Positions 7,093-15,400 of a DNA stretch of 17,730 nt are shown one piece after another. Every line of letters begins with the position of its first letter. Position 1 is the stretch's first letter. Source of the DNA: Spirochaetaceae bacterium UBA4077 (GTDB lineage: Bacteria; Spirochaetota; Spirochaetia; Treponematales; Rectinemataceae); the NCBI GenBank assembly GCA_002383375.1, contig DFYR01000066.1, forward strand, positions 929 through 18,658, read 5' to 3'. The notes beneath the pieces are model-generated. The model saw only the letters and a list, made by a program, of their open reading frames with translations. It ran no database searches and had not been told where the DNA came from. The position numbers were made by a program, and so were the translations under genes.

Positions 7093-8529
7093 TCAGACCT
7101 TGGCCAGCTTCCAGACAGTGCCGGTAGGGCCGTCCTCCAGAGTAACGCCCAAATTCTTGAGTTCTTGACGCAATTTGTCGGCCTCTGCCCAATTCTTGGT
7201 TCTCTTGGCTTCCGTTCTTCGATCAACCAGGGCTTGAATTTTTTTTCTCTCCTCATCCGAGAGGCTCTTCGCTTCGCGCCTAGCGGCCGAAAGGCCTATG
7301 CCGAGCACGGTATCCATATCCAAAGCCGCCGCCACCACATCGGCAGGGGGCAGAGACGGGTCCTTCAGCAATCCCCATAGTTCGGCCAGCGCCCTGGGCA
7401 CAGCCAGGTCGTCAGCCAGAAGGCTGTCGAAGCGATCCAGCCTTTGCTTGGTTCCAGCCTGCATTCCGCATCGATCCGGCAAAATCGCGGTCCCTGTCTG
7501 GTCTTTCAGGTCCAAGAATCTTTCCAGCAAGGCCTTCCGCGATGCCCTGGCCTGGGTCATGGCGTCCGCTGAAAAACTGAGCTGGCTCCTGTAGTGGCCT
7601 CCGAGGCAGAAATACCGGTAGTCCAGAGCATCGAAGCCCTCGTCGATAAGGTTCTGCAGGGTGATAAAACTGCCCTTGGATTTAGACATCTTGCCTTTGT
7701 CCATGACCAAGAACTCGGCATGGAGCCAGTAGCGCACCCAGGGCTTCCCCGTAGCGGCTTCGGACTGGGCTATCTCGTTCGTGTGGTGCACGGGGATGTG
7801 ATCAACCCCGCCGGCGTGGATGTCAAAACTCTCACCAAGGTACTTCATGCTCATGGCTGAGCATTCCACATGCCAGCCTGGGTAGCCTCTCCCCCAGGGG
7901 CTGTCCCAGAGAAGGGCTTGGTTTTCGAATTTGGACTTGGTGAACCAGAGGACGAAATCCTGGGGATTTTTCTTATTCTCGTCCACCTCTATCCTCGCCC
8001 CGGCCTTGAGTTCCTCCAGCCTAAGGTTAGCCAGTTCTCCGTAACTGGGAAACTTGCTGACGTCAAAATAGAGGTTGCCCCCGGCCGAATAGGTATAGCC
8101 GCCTTCCTGGATGCGCTGTATGAGTCTGATCATATCCTCTACATGCTCGGTGGCCTTGCATGTAACGCTTGGCCTGGCGATGCCGAGTCTGTCTGTGTCG
8201 GTAAAAAACGCATCGGTATAGTAGGAAGCTATTTGGAGGACGCTCTGGCCTCGCTCTCTGGCGCTTCTCAGCATCTTGTCCTCGCCTGAGTCGTCATCGC
8301 CGCTTAGGTGTCCCACATCGGTGATGTTCATCACGTGGGTTACCTCCAGACCGAAGCGGCGAAGGCTCCGCACAAGGATATCCTCGAACACATAGGTACG
8401 GAGGTTCCCTATGTGGGCATAGTTGTAGACCGTGGGTCCGCAGCCGTAAAAACCGACCTTGCCTGGAATGAGGGGACTGAATTCCTGCATCGAACGGCCT
8501 AGGGTATTGAAAAGCTTTATGACAGGCAC
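7093..8529 (-). CDS. cysS: Cysteinyl-tRNA synthetase
   Basis: This 478-residue class I synthetase charges tRNA-Cys with cysteine. The HIGH-type motif is HIGN (39-42) and the KMSKS motif is KMSKSKG (280-286). Likely zinc ligands are Cys30 (YGCGPTVYNY), Cys223 (GWHVECSAM), a His at 248/249 and Glu252 (HHTNEIAQSEA), all in place. The C-terminal part (EERKKIQALVDRR..AKRTKNWAEADKLRQEL) is the usual end of CysRS. The start is GTG at 8527-8529 with GGAGGA 7 nt upstream. It is the first gene of the minus-strand block and is divergent from murB across 63 bp. The length is normal and no key residue is missing. Confidence 0.97.
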   Translation of the reverse strand: MPVIKLFNTLGRSMQEFSPLIPGKVGFYGCGPTVYNYAHIGNLRTYVFEDILVRSLRRFGLEVTHVMNITDVGHLSGDDDSGEDKMLRSARERGQSVLQIASYYTDAFFTDTDRLGIARPSVTCKATEHVEDMIRLIQRIQEGGYTYSAGGNLYFDVSKFPSYGELANLRLEELKAGARIEVDENKKNPQDFVLWFTKSKFENQALLWDSPWGRGYPGWHVECSAMSMKYLGESFDIHAGGVDHIPVHHTNEIAQSEAATGKPWVRYWLHAEFLVMDKGKMSKSKGSFITLQNLIDEGFDALDYRYFCLGGHYRSQLSFSADAMTQARASRKALLERFLDLKDQTGTAILPDRCGMQAGTKQRLDRFDSLLADDLAVPRALAELWGLLKDPSLPPADVVAAALDMDTVLGIGLSAARREAKSLSDEERKKIQALVDRRTEAKRTKNWAEADKLRQELKNLGVTLEDGPTGTVWKLAKV

Positions 8530-8552
8530 AGAGGCATCCTCCAGCGGCGGAC

Positions 8553-8581
8553 TTGAAATTGGACTGCGCAGCGATCAAAAT
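8553..8581 (+). promoter_or_regulatory. Possible sigma-70 type promoter for murB
   Basis: TTGAAA (8553-8558), a 17-bp spacer and CAAAAT (8576-8581) lie in the 63-bp divergent gap between cysS and murB. The -35 matches 5 of 6 and the -10 matches 4 of 6. It would start transcription near 8588, only about 5 nt before the murB ATG, so either the leader is almost absent or this is not the promoter in use. Confidence 0.25.
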
Positions 8582-8592
8582 AGGGCGCGAAT

Positions 8593-9558
8593 ATGGAAAA
8601 GCTATGGCAAATCGCCCGAAAAATCAATATAGACCCTGCAAGGATTCGTCAGTCAGAGCCGATGGCCCTGCATACGAGCTTTAGAATCGGCGGGCCGGCG
8701 GATTTGTATTTCCGCCCATCCTCCGAATCCGAGCTTGCCGCCCTCGTACGAACGCTTCGCGAAGCAGGGGAATCCTGCTTTTTGCTAGGCGGGGGCGCGA
8801 ATATTCTGGTAGGCGATAAAGGAATCCGGGGCTGGGTCCTGGATCTTTCCGGACTGTCGGGTTCTAGCCTGGATGCTTCATCGCCCGGTGGAAACAAGGC
8901 CGGTCAAGACGGAACGGTTTATCTCCGCGCCCAGGCAGGAATCACCATCGACAGGCTCTGCGAGGAGGCTTTGTCCAGAGGACTTAGGGGTCTTGAAAAC
9001 TTTTACGGAATGCCCGGGAGCCTGGGCGGCGCCGTCTATATGAATGCCCGTTGCTATGATGAAGATATTTCAGCGATCCTTGGCAGCATTCAGGTGCTTT
9101 CTCCAGAAGGTGAAGAAAAAGTCCTGGATTCCTCCACACTCCCCTGGAGTTACAAACATTCGGCCTTTCAGCCTGGAGCGCCCTTTGCGGGCTGGATTGT
9201 CAGGGCCGCCGAACTTGTGTTGCGCCCTGGGAATGCTCCTTCCATAGCAGCGGTAATGCGAACCAAAAGGCTGGACAGGATATCCAAAGGCCACTACCGC
9301 TACCCTTCAGCGGGCTCGATGTTTAAAAACAACAGGGGCTTCGGAAAGCCCACCGGCGCCATTCTAGACAGCCTCGGCTTCAAAGGTAGAAGAATCGGCG
9401 ATGCTGCCGTATCGCCCTGGCATGCCAATATCTTCGTGAACTTGGGCAAGGCCTCGGCAAAGGACATGCGCCTTCTTATAGAAAGCGCACAAAAAGAAGC
9501 CTTCAGGGCTTACGGATTCGCCCTCGAACCCGAAGTCCTCTTCGTGGGTGAGTTCTAA
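8593..9558 (+). CDS. murB: UDP-N-acetylenolpyruvoylglucosamine reductase
   Basis: This 321-residue FAD enzyme makes UDP-N-acetylmuramate with NADPH, the second committed step of peptidoglycan precursor synthesis in the cytoplasm. Seen in order are HTSFRIGGPADLYF (27-40), the FAD-binding LLGGGANILVGDKG (64-77), YGMPGSLGGAVYMNA (138-152), and PSAGSMFKN with the proton-donor Ser242. Then come GAILDSLGFKGRRIGDAAVS and HANIFVN (278-283), and a C-terminal LEPEV with the likely catalytic Glu. The short loop architecture resembles the type II MurB of Gram-positive bacteria and several other phyla. The ATG has only AGGG 7 nt upstream. The next gene follows after about 150 bp. Confidence 0.96.
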   Translation: MEKLWQIARKINIDPARIRQSEPMALHTSFRIGGPADLYFRPSSESELAALVRTLREAGESCFLLGGGANILVGDKGIRGWVLDLSGLSGSSLDASSPGGNKAGQDGTVYLRAQAGITIDRLCEEALSRGLRGLENFYGMPGSLGGAVYMNARCYDEDISAILGSIQVLSPEGEEKVLDSSTLPWSYKHSAFQPGAPFAGWIVRAAELVLRPGNAPSIAAVMRTKRLDRISKGHYRYPSAGSMFKNNRGFGKPTGAILDSLGFKGRRIGDAAVSPWHANIFVNLGKASAKDMRLLIESAQKEAFRAYGFALEPEVLFVGEF

Positions 9559-9563
9559 GGCAG

Positions 9564-9580
9564 GCTTAGCAAGGCTAGGC
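9564..9580 (+). other. Small hairpin after murB
   Basis: GCTTAGC (9564-9570) and GCTAGGC (9574-9580) can pair over 7 bp with one G-U pair around an AAG loop, 5 nt after the murB stop. No T-run follows, so intrinsic termination is unlikely; it might slow transcript decay. The rest of the 150-bp gap shows no reading frame worth calling. Confidence 0.3.
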
Positions 9581-9589
9581 TACCCTCGA

Positions 9590-9619
9590 TTCAAAACCGG
9601 TTCCATTGAGGCTTATATT
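9590..9619 (+). promoter_or_regulatory. Possible promoter for the antiporter fusion gene
   Basis: TTCAAA (9590-9595), an 18-bp spacer and TATATT (9614-9619; 5 of 6 to the -10 consensus) lie in the murB-antiporter gap. They would give a leader of about 90 nt. The -35 is only 4 of 6, so this is a weak call made by eye. Confidence 0.3.
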
Positions 9620-9715
9620 CTTACTTTCTTACGACCGCTCTCAAGACTAGAAATCATTAAACATGCGAACCTTCGGCTTGCACTTCCTTCTCCTGCACCA
9701 TAGACTAGATTGAAG

Positions 9716-12313
9716 ATGGATTCGATACTGGAACCCGCAGGCATTGTCGCCGTAGTGATGGCCGTAGGCCTTGTCGCTCCCTATCTTTCTGACAAGCTGG
9801 GCATCCCTGTAGTCGTCTCCATGACCCTTGCCGGCATACTCCTGGGTCCCGAGCTTATCGGTTTTCTGGAGCCGGGTATCCTGTTGCAGCTTCTCGGATC
9901 CCTGGGCCTGGCCTATGCCTTTTTCAATGCTGGCGCCGAGACGAGCCTGGGAATTATAAAGAAACGCCCATTCTCGGTTCTCCTCTTCGGCGCCCTTACC
10001 TTCTTCATTCCCTTTGCATCCGGTGCGGTCTTCGGTTACTTTCTCTTTGGGCGCAGCCTCAGCTCGGCGCTTATCCTGGGCGCATTTTTCGCTTCTTCGG
10101 GTTCCCGCAGCATCCAGCCCCTGGTGCGGACCGAGCTATCATCCAGAGAATCGGCGGAAATAGGCATGGCAGGCGCAGGCCTGGCCCGTATCGCCGTTAC
10201 CCTAATTCTTTTCTTTTCCGTTTTTGTCCAAACGGAATCGGTTTTGCTTCCTTCCCTGACGACGGTCGGAATCTGGCTTTTATATCTTGTCGTCCTCGGC
10301 CTCATTCTGCCCCGTTTTGCGTCATTTGTGTTGCGTAATATGAGGGCCCAAGGAGGCATCGACGCGATGTTCCTCCTCTTTCTCCTCTTTACGAGCTCGG
10401 CCCTCGCAAGCCTGATAGGTCTTCCCACTTATTTGGGGGCGCTTTACGCAGGCCTGCTTCTGGCCTCGATCCTAGGCTCGTCCAGGACCCTTTCGTCAAG
10501 GGTAAACCTTCTGGGCGAGTCCTTCTTCCTCCCCTTTCTCTTCGTCTTTATCGGCGTCCAGGCTAATTTTTCCCAGACTCCTTCCCTGCCCAAGGTTCTG
10601 ATCTTCATAGCAGGATCGGTGGTACTGGGACTCGGCTCGAAAACGCTCGCAGCCTATCTGACCGGAAAGATCCTGCGTTTTTCTGCGGAAGACAGAGCCT
10701 TGCTCTTCGGATTTTCATCCTGCTTTTCAGCCTTTTCACTAGCCACCGCATCGGTCGCTGGCAGCAGTGGTCATTTCGACCAGCCTCTGCTCGGCGGAGC
10801 CGTCATCCTCGCAATACTCTCCACCAGCCTCACCGCCCTGGCCGCCCGCAGCTCAGCCTACCGGTTGAAGGGCAAGAATCCCGAAAGCCCGGGCAATGCT
10901 TCCTTCTCAGGCAGCCGCATACTCATTCCTCTATCGAAACCCACCAGCTCACATCACCTGATGGAGCTGGGCGAACTCCTCCAAGACCAGGGACTCGGTA
11001 CTCCCCTTCTTCCGTTGGTTGTCATGCCCGAACAGAACAGCGAAGAACGCCGCAAGGCAGAAACCTTGCTGGCGGCGGCCCTGATGCGCGGCCTGGATCC
11101 GCAGACTCCCGTGAATCCCTTATTCAAGGTGGAGACGAACGTAGCCTATGCCATCCTCCAAAGCGCCGAGGAAGAAGGAGCCGATACCATTCTTGTGGGA
11201 TGGAACAAGCCTCCCAGGCTCGCCAACGCGTTTTTCGGATCCGTTATCGACCAAATCCTCAACAGCTGTGACCAACGGGTGCTGGTGGCCAGGTTGGTGG
11301 CTCCCCTGCAGGCATCCCACATCGCAGCGGTCCTGCCTCCCTTCTGCGAGACCCATGAGGGCTTTAGGTCAGCCCTGGCAGCCCTCAAAGCTTTGACAAA
11401 AAAATACCAGTCCAAATTGCACATCCTAACCCTGAAAGGGCAGAACGTAGGCTTGAACCGCGCCCTACGCGAGGCGGATTTTAGCCTGACCTATCAGAGT
11501 ATGGAAATCGAAGCCTGGAAGGACATCGGGAAGGCCCTAGAATCCATCCCCGGCCAGTCTAGGTTTTTTGTTCTTTTCAGCGCCCGGCCTTCCGAAGCAT
11601 CCTGGCATCCGGCGGTAGAGCGGCTTCCCCATCGCATCGGCGAGGAATTCCCCCAGTCCAATCTGCTGATAATCTATATGGCCAGGGGAGAGCAGGCGGC
11701 ATATCTGAATCGGCCGCGACGAGCATCGGTACAGGGCGAGAACGTAGCGCCCGCTGAAGCAGCAGCGCTGTCTTCAGAAATCGTGACTCCCGGCAGGAAA
11801 TCAGCTCTGCACACAAACAGCGGCGGAGAAAATACTTCTTTCCAGGACAACCCCTCTTCATCCCTCGCTAGGGCATCACAGATTCTCGAGCACGCAGTAG
11901 CCCAGGGGACAGTTCGCGTAAACATGAAGCACAGCGCCCTGACCGACGGCATCTTCGAGCTCGTATCCTCAGCCTTTCCCTTCGACAGAAGGCTCTCAAG
12001 CAGGCTTAGTCTGGCCTTGACCGAACAGGTTCAGCGACATCCCATCGAGATCGCCCAGGGCGTTATTCTCATGCACGAGAGACTGGAAAACATCAGAACG
12101 CCTATCGTCTGCATGGGTTCGCATCGAGAGGGCTTTCGGGTATCCCTGCTTGAAAAACCCGTGAAGATTCTCATCCTTATCATCGTCCCGGAAGATGAAA
12201 AACCCGAAGATCATCTTGCATTGTTGGGCGACATAGCGAGTCTGTTTAAAAAACGGGAACTTGCATCACTTTTGCTCAACGCAGAAAAGGCCGAGGATAT
12301 TCTACATACCTAG
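9716..12313 (+). CDS. CPA2 (Kef/NapA-type) antiporter homologue fused to universal-stress and PTS EIIA-like domains
   Basis: From the ATG at 9716 the protein has 865 residues; a TTG at 9710 is in frame and neither start has a strong Shine-Dalgarno. Residues 1-380 form about a dozen hydrophobic segments of the CPA2 fold, including LGIPVVVSMTLAGILLGPE and LGALYAGLLLAS followed by FLPFLFVFIGVQ. Residues about 398-531 form a universal-stress-protein-like domain with the ATP-loop-like VGWN...FFGSVIDQIL. A second, weaker one lies at 533-656. A low-complexity linker (657-715) leads to an EIIA-like domain (716-865), where GVILMHERL aligns with GIAIPHGR and His787 sits at the phosphorylation position. 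The usual acidic ND/DD/QD motif in the transport domain reads AGLARI instead. Family knowledge points to proton-coupled cation exchange in the inner membrane, but transport activity is uncertain here; the cytosolic domains suggest nucleotide or PTS control. Confidence 0.82.
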   Translation: MDSILEPAGIVAVVMAVGLVAPYLSDKLGIPVVVSMTLAGILLGPELIGFLEPGILLQLLGSLGLAYAFFNAGAETSLGIIKKRPFSVLLFGALTFFIPFASGAVFGYFLFGRSLSSALILGAFFASSGSRSIQPLVRTELSSRESAEIGMAGAGLARIAVTLILFFSVFVQTESVLLPSLTTVGIWLLYLVVLGLILPRFASFVLRNMRAQGGIDAMFLLFLLFTSSALASLIGLPTYLGALYAGLLLASILGSSRTLSSRVNLLGESFFLPFLFVFIGVQANFSQTPSLPKVLIFIAGSVVLGLGSKTLAAYLTGKILRFSAEDRALLFGFSSCFSAFSLATASVAGSSGHFDQPLLGGAVILAILSTSLTALAARSSAYRLKGKNPESPGNASFSGSRILIPLSKPTSSHHLMELGELLQDQGLGTPLLPLVVMPEQNSEERRKAETLLAAALMRGLDPQTPVNPLFKVETNVAYAILQSAEEEGADTILVGWNKPPRLANAFFGSVIDQILNSCDQRVLVARLVAPLQASHIAAVLPPFCETHEGFRSALAALKALTKKYQSKLHILTLKGQNVGLNRALREADFSLTYQSMEIEAWKDIGKALESIPGQSRFFVLFSARPSEASWHPAVERLPHRIGEEFPQSNLLIIYMARGEQAAYLNRPRRASVQGENVAPAEAAALSSEIVTPGRKSALHTNSGGENTSFQDNPSSSLARASQILEHAVAQGTVRVNMKHSALTDGIFELVSSAFPFDRRLSSRLSLALTEQVQRHPIEIAQGVILMHERLENIRTPIVCMGSHREGFRVSLLEKPVKILILIIVPEDEKPEDHLALLGDIASLFKKRELASLLLNAEKAEDILHT

Positions 12314-12384
12314 TTCCTCGAACCTTGTTGCTACGCAACTCGTCCCAATGTCCAATTTATCCGAGAACGAAGCATCAGGGATTA

Positions 12385-12420
12385 AAAAGGCCGCCCCGAG
12401 ATTTCCCAGGGCGGCCTTTT
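12385..12420. terminator. Bidirectional rho-independent terminator
   Basis: AAAAGGCCGCCC (12385-12396) and GGGCGGCCTTTT (12409-12420) form a perfect 12-bp inverted repeat around a 12-nt loop. The A-run on one side and T-run on the other serve both strands. It lies between the ends of the convergent antiporter gene (12313) and giant repeat gene (12454), as expected for a shared terminator. Confidence 0.9.
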
Positions 12421-12453
12421 AGGTCTTCCGGAAATATCCGGAAACCCTTGGTT

Positions 12454-15400
12454 CTATTGGTTTTTTATAAGTACGAACTCCACACGCCGGTTCTTCCAGC
12501 GATTTTCCACATCGAAGAAACTCACCACCGGCTCGCTGGAGCCAAGGCCCTCAACACTCAGCCTTCTGGCATCCACCCCATTGCCTACCAACATGGTGCG
12601 CACAAGCTCAGCCCTGCCCGTGGAGAGGGGTATTAGCTCCTTGGTCTCTTCGGTCTGGATCCTGGTCTGGGAGTAACCCAGCATCTTAGCCACATTGTTG
12701 GCATGGCCTTCGATTCTCACTCGGTAGTCGGGGAATTTATTGAGGATCTGGGCGATGCGGGCTACAACCTGCTCGTTGCGCGCCACAATCTCGGGCGCAA
12801 GCCCCACGAAGTCGGCATAATTGGCTCTGAAGACGATGGAAGGCACCTTTATCTTTAGCCTGTCGCCGTCCCGTATTACAAGCACGTCCACGGCAATGAT
12901 GCCTGAAACCGCAGTGCTGTTGCCTAACTGATCCCGGGCTGTGAAACTGAAGCGGTAGTCGGTGGCCGATTCCACAAGCTCTCCCCTGGAGGACTTGCCG
13001 TCCCAGGTGATCGTGGCAGGAGGTTTGCCCTTCCCGTTCCAATCCTTGAAGAGCCGTTCCGAGCTCACCGCGTTGGGATTGCTCGATTCGACGATGGCGG
13101 CTTCGAAAACCTCAAGTTTCCAATCCACGACGCCCGCGGCCGCATCCACCTGGATGTCAAAGCTAAGCTTGTCATCCACCCCGTCGTCGTCCGGGCTGAA
13201 GTACTCAGGTCGCACGTTAATCGTCACCGCGGGCGGATCCACGTCAACCAGCACCGGGGTGCTTATGGCTTGGGCAACATCGCCCTTTTCGTAATTCACC
13301 ACCAGCTTGCCCACGTATTCACCCTGGACCACCTGGCCTTGGAGATCCCTGCCGTCCCACACGAGACGAGCAGGAACATCTGAACCCGAGCTCCCGAAGA
13401 AGCTTCGCTCCACCCCTTGAGTGTCCAGAAGGGAGAAGCGCCAGGATTCGATTCCCTCCCGCCGCTCAACGACGATGGTGAAGGAAACTTCATCCCGTAT
13501 TCCGTCGCCGTTGGGCGACATGCCGGTATCCGATGCTGTCACGTAGACCCGGGAGGTCGAGGCGTCGACCCTGATGCCGTTTACTCTGGCCGAAGCCGCG
13601 TTGCCCGCCGCATCGCTGGCACCCACCTCGTAGGAATAAACGCCGTCCGTGACCACCCTGCCCGAAGAATCCTTACCGTCCCAGACGAAGCTGCGCGCCT
13701 CGCTCTTCCAGCTCCAGCTCCGCACAACCAGGCCGGCAGCGTTTCTCATCCTGCCGGTCCAGTCGTCGCCCAGGCTGGAATTCTGGCTTATCGTGATCGT
13801 ATCCTTGTTACCGTCGCCATTGGGCGAGAAGAGCATGGGCGCCGCGGATGCGCTGATCTTCGGAGCTACCCTGTCCACCAGGATCCTGGGACTTGCCAGG
13901 TTGAAGAGATCGTCATTCCTGTAGAGGATCCTGGCCGTCACCTGGTATTCTCCGTCAGGAGCCATTATGCCGGATTCGGTTCTGCCATCCCAGACATACT
14001 GGTCCTTGAGATCAGCCGAGCCCCTCCAGATCCGCGCCGGATTGGATTGCTTGTTGCCTCCTGCGTCGAGGGCAAACACCGCGACCTCGTACTCAGCTAT
14101 CGTCTGAGCCTTGGGTGCTATAATATTGATGTACAGCGAATCCTTGATACCGTCGCCGTTGGGGCTGAACGCTTTCTGGTCCACATCCAGGCGCACGGTC
14201 TTGCCGGTGGCGTCAACTTCGATAGGCAGCTTCGGGGAAACGAAACTGTTATCGGCCTGGTCGATGGAGCGGAGTTCGTAGTAATAGAGGCCGTCGGGAA
14301 CCAGGTTGCCGGCCTGATTCTTTCCATCCCAGACTATTGAACTTAGGCCCTTCTCCCAGCTCCAGGACTTGACGATCCTGGAACTTGAATCGGTGATCTG
14401 GCCCTGCCAGAGGTCGCCGGGCAAAGCATATTGAATTATTTCCACCGTATCGGTGCGTCCATCCCCGTTGGGCGAGAAGATTGAGGTCGAAGAGCGCAGT
14501 TCCGCCTGAGGCGCAAGCCTGTCTACCACCAGAGGGCCAATCTCCTGCTGGTGCAAGTCGTCATTGGTATAGAGCACTGTCAGCCTGGCGTAATAGGAGC
14601 CGTCGGGGGCTGGAATCCCGGAGTCGGTAAAGCCATCCCAGTAGTACTGGCTGCGGATATCCGAGGAACCCTTCCAGCTCTTGACCGGCAGGGAAGAGTC
14701 GCCTCCGCCGGACTGCACTATGGTAAGCTCAAAACGCTTGACCCGCTCGGGATACTGAGCGCGCAGGCCCAAAAGGAGCCTGTCGCGTTTGCCGTCGCCG
14801 TTGGGGCTGAAAGCCAGGGCGTCGGCATCCAGGCGGACCGTCTTCTTTTCTGTTTCGACCGCTATGGTCAGTTCCCTGCTCAAGGTCCTGTTGCCGGCCA
14901 GGTCTGTCGACTCGGCCTGGTAGCGATAACGTCCATCACGCACAAGGGCACCAGTCTCGTCCCTTCCATCCCAGGTAAAGCCTGCCGCCTCGTCCTTCCA
15001 GGAATAGCTTTTAACAAGCCTGCCGTCCGCCGCCTTTATGCTGCCCTTCCAGTCGTCTCCCTTAAGGGAATTCTGCCTGATCTCAACTGTATCAGATCTG
15101 CCGTCGCCGTTGGGAGAGATGATCTCCAGGGAGGCCGATGCATCGATCCTCGGGGCTATCCTGTCCATCAGGAAGCTGGGCGTGGGGGCTTCGATCTGAT
15201 CGCCGTTGAGGTAATTGACCCGTATGCTGGCGGCATACCTGCCGTCCGGTGCCGGGACGCCCGAATCGCTCTCGCCCCTCCAGACAATGCGCTGGGGAGC
15301 AGCGCCCGAAGCCTTCCAGCTTCGCACCGCCGACATGGCGGAAGGCCCGTCCTGGGCCACGATGATGAGTTCATACTCTTTTACGCGTTCCGGGGCTTGG

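Noticed and set aside
12325..12636. 103-residue plus-strand frame after the antiporter gene
   Set aside because: It runs through the strong terminator hairpin and then antisense to the OmpA-like domain, so it is not a credible gene.
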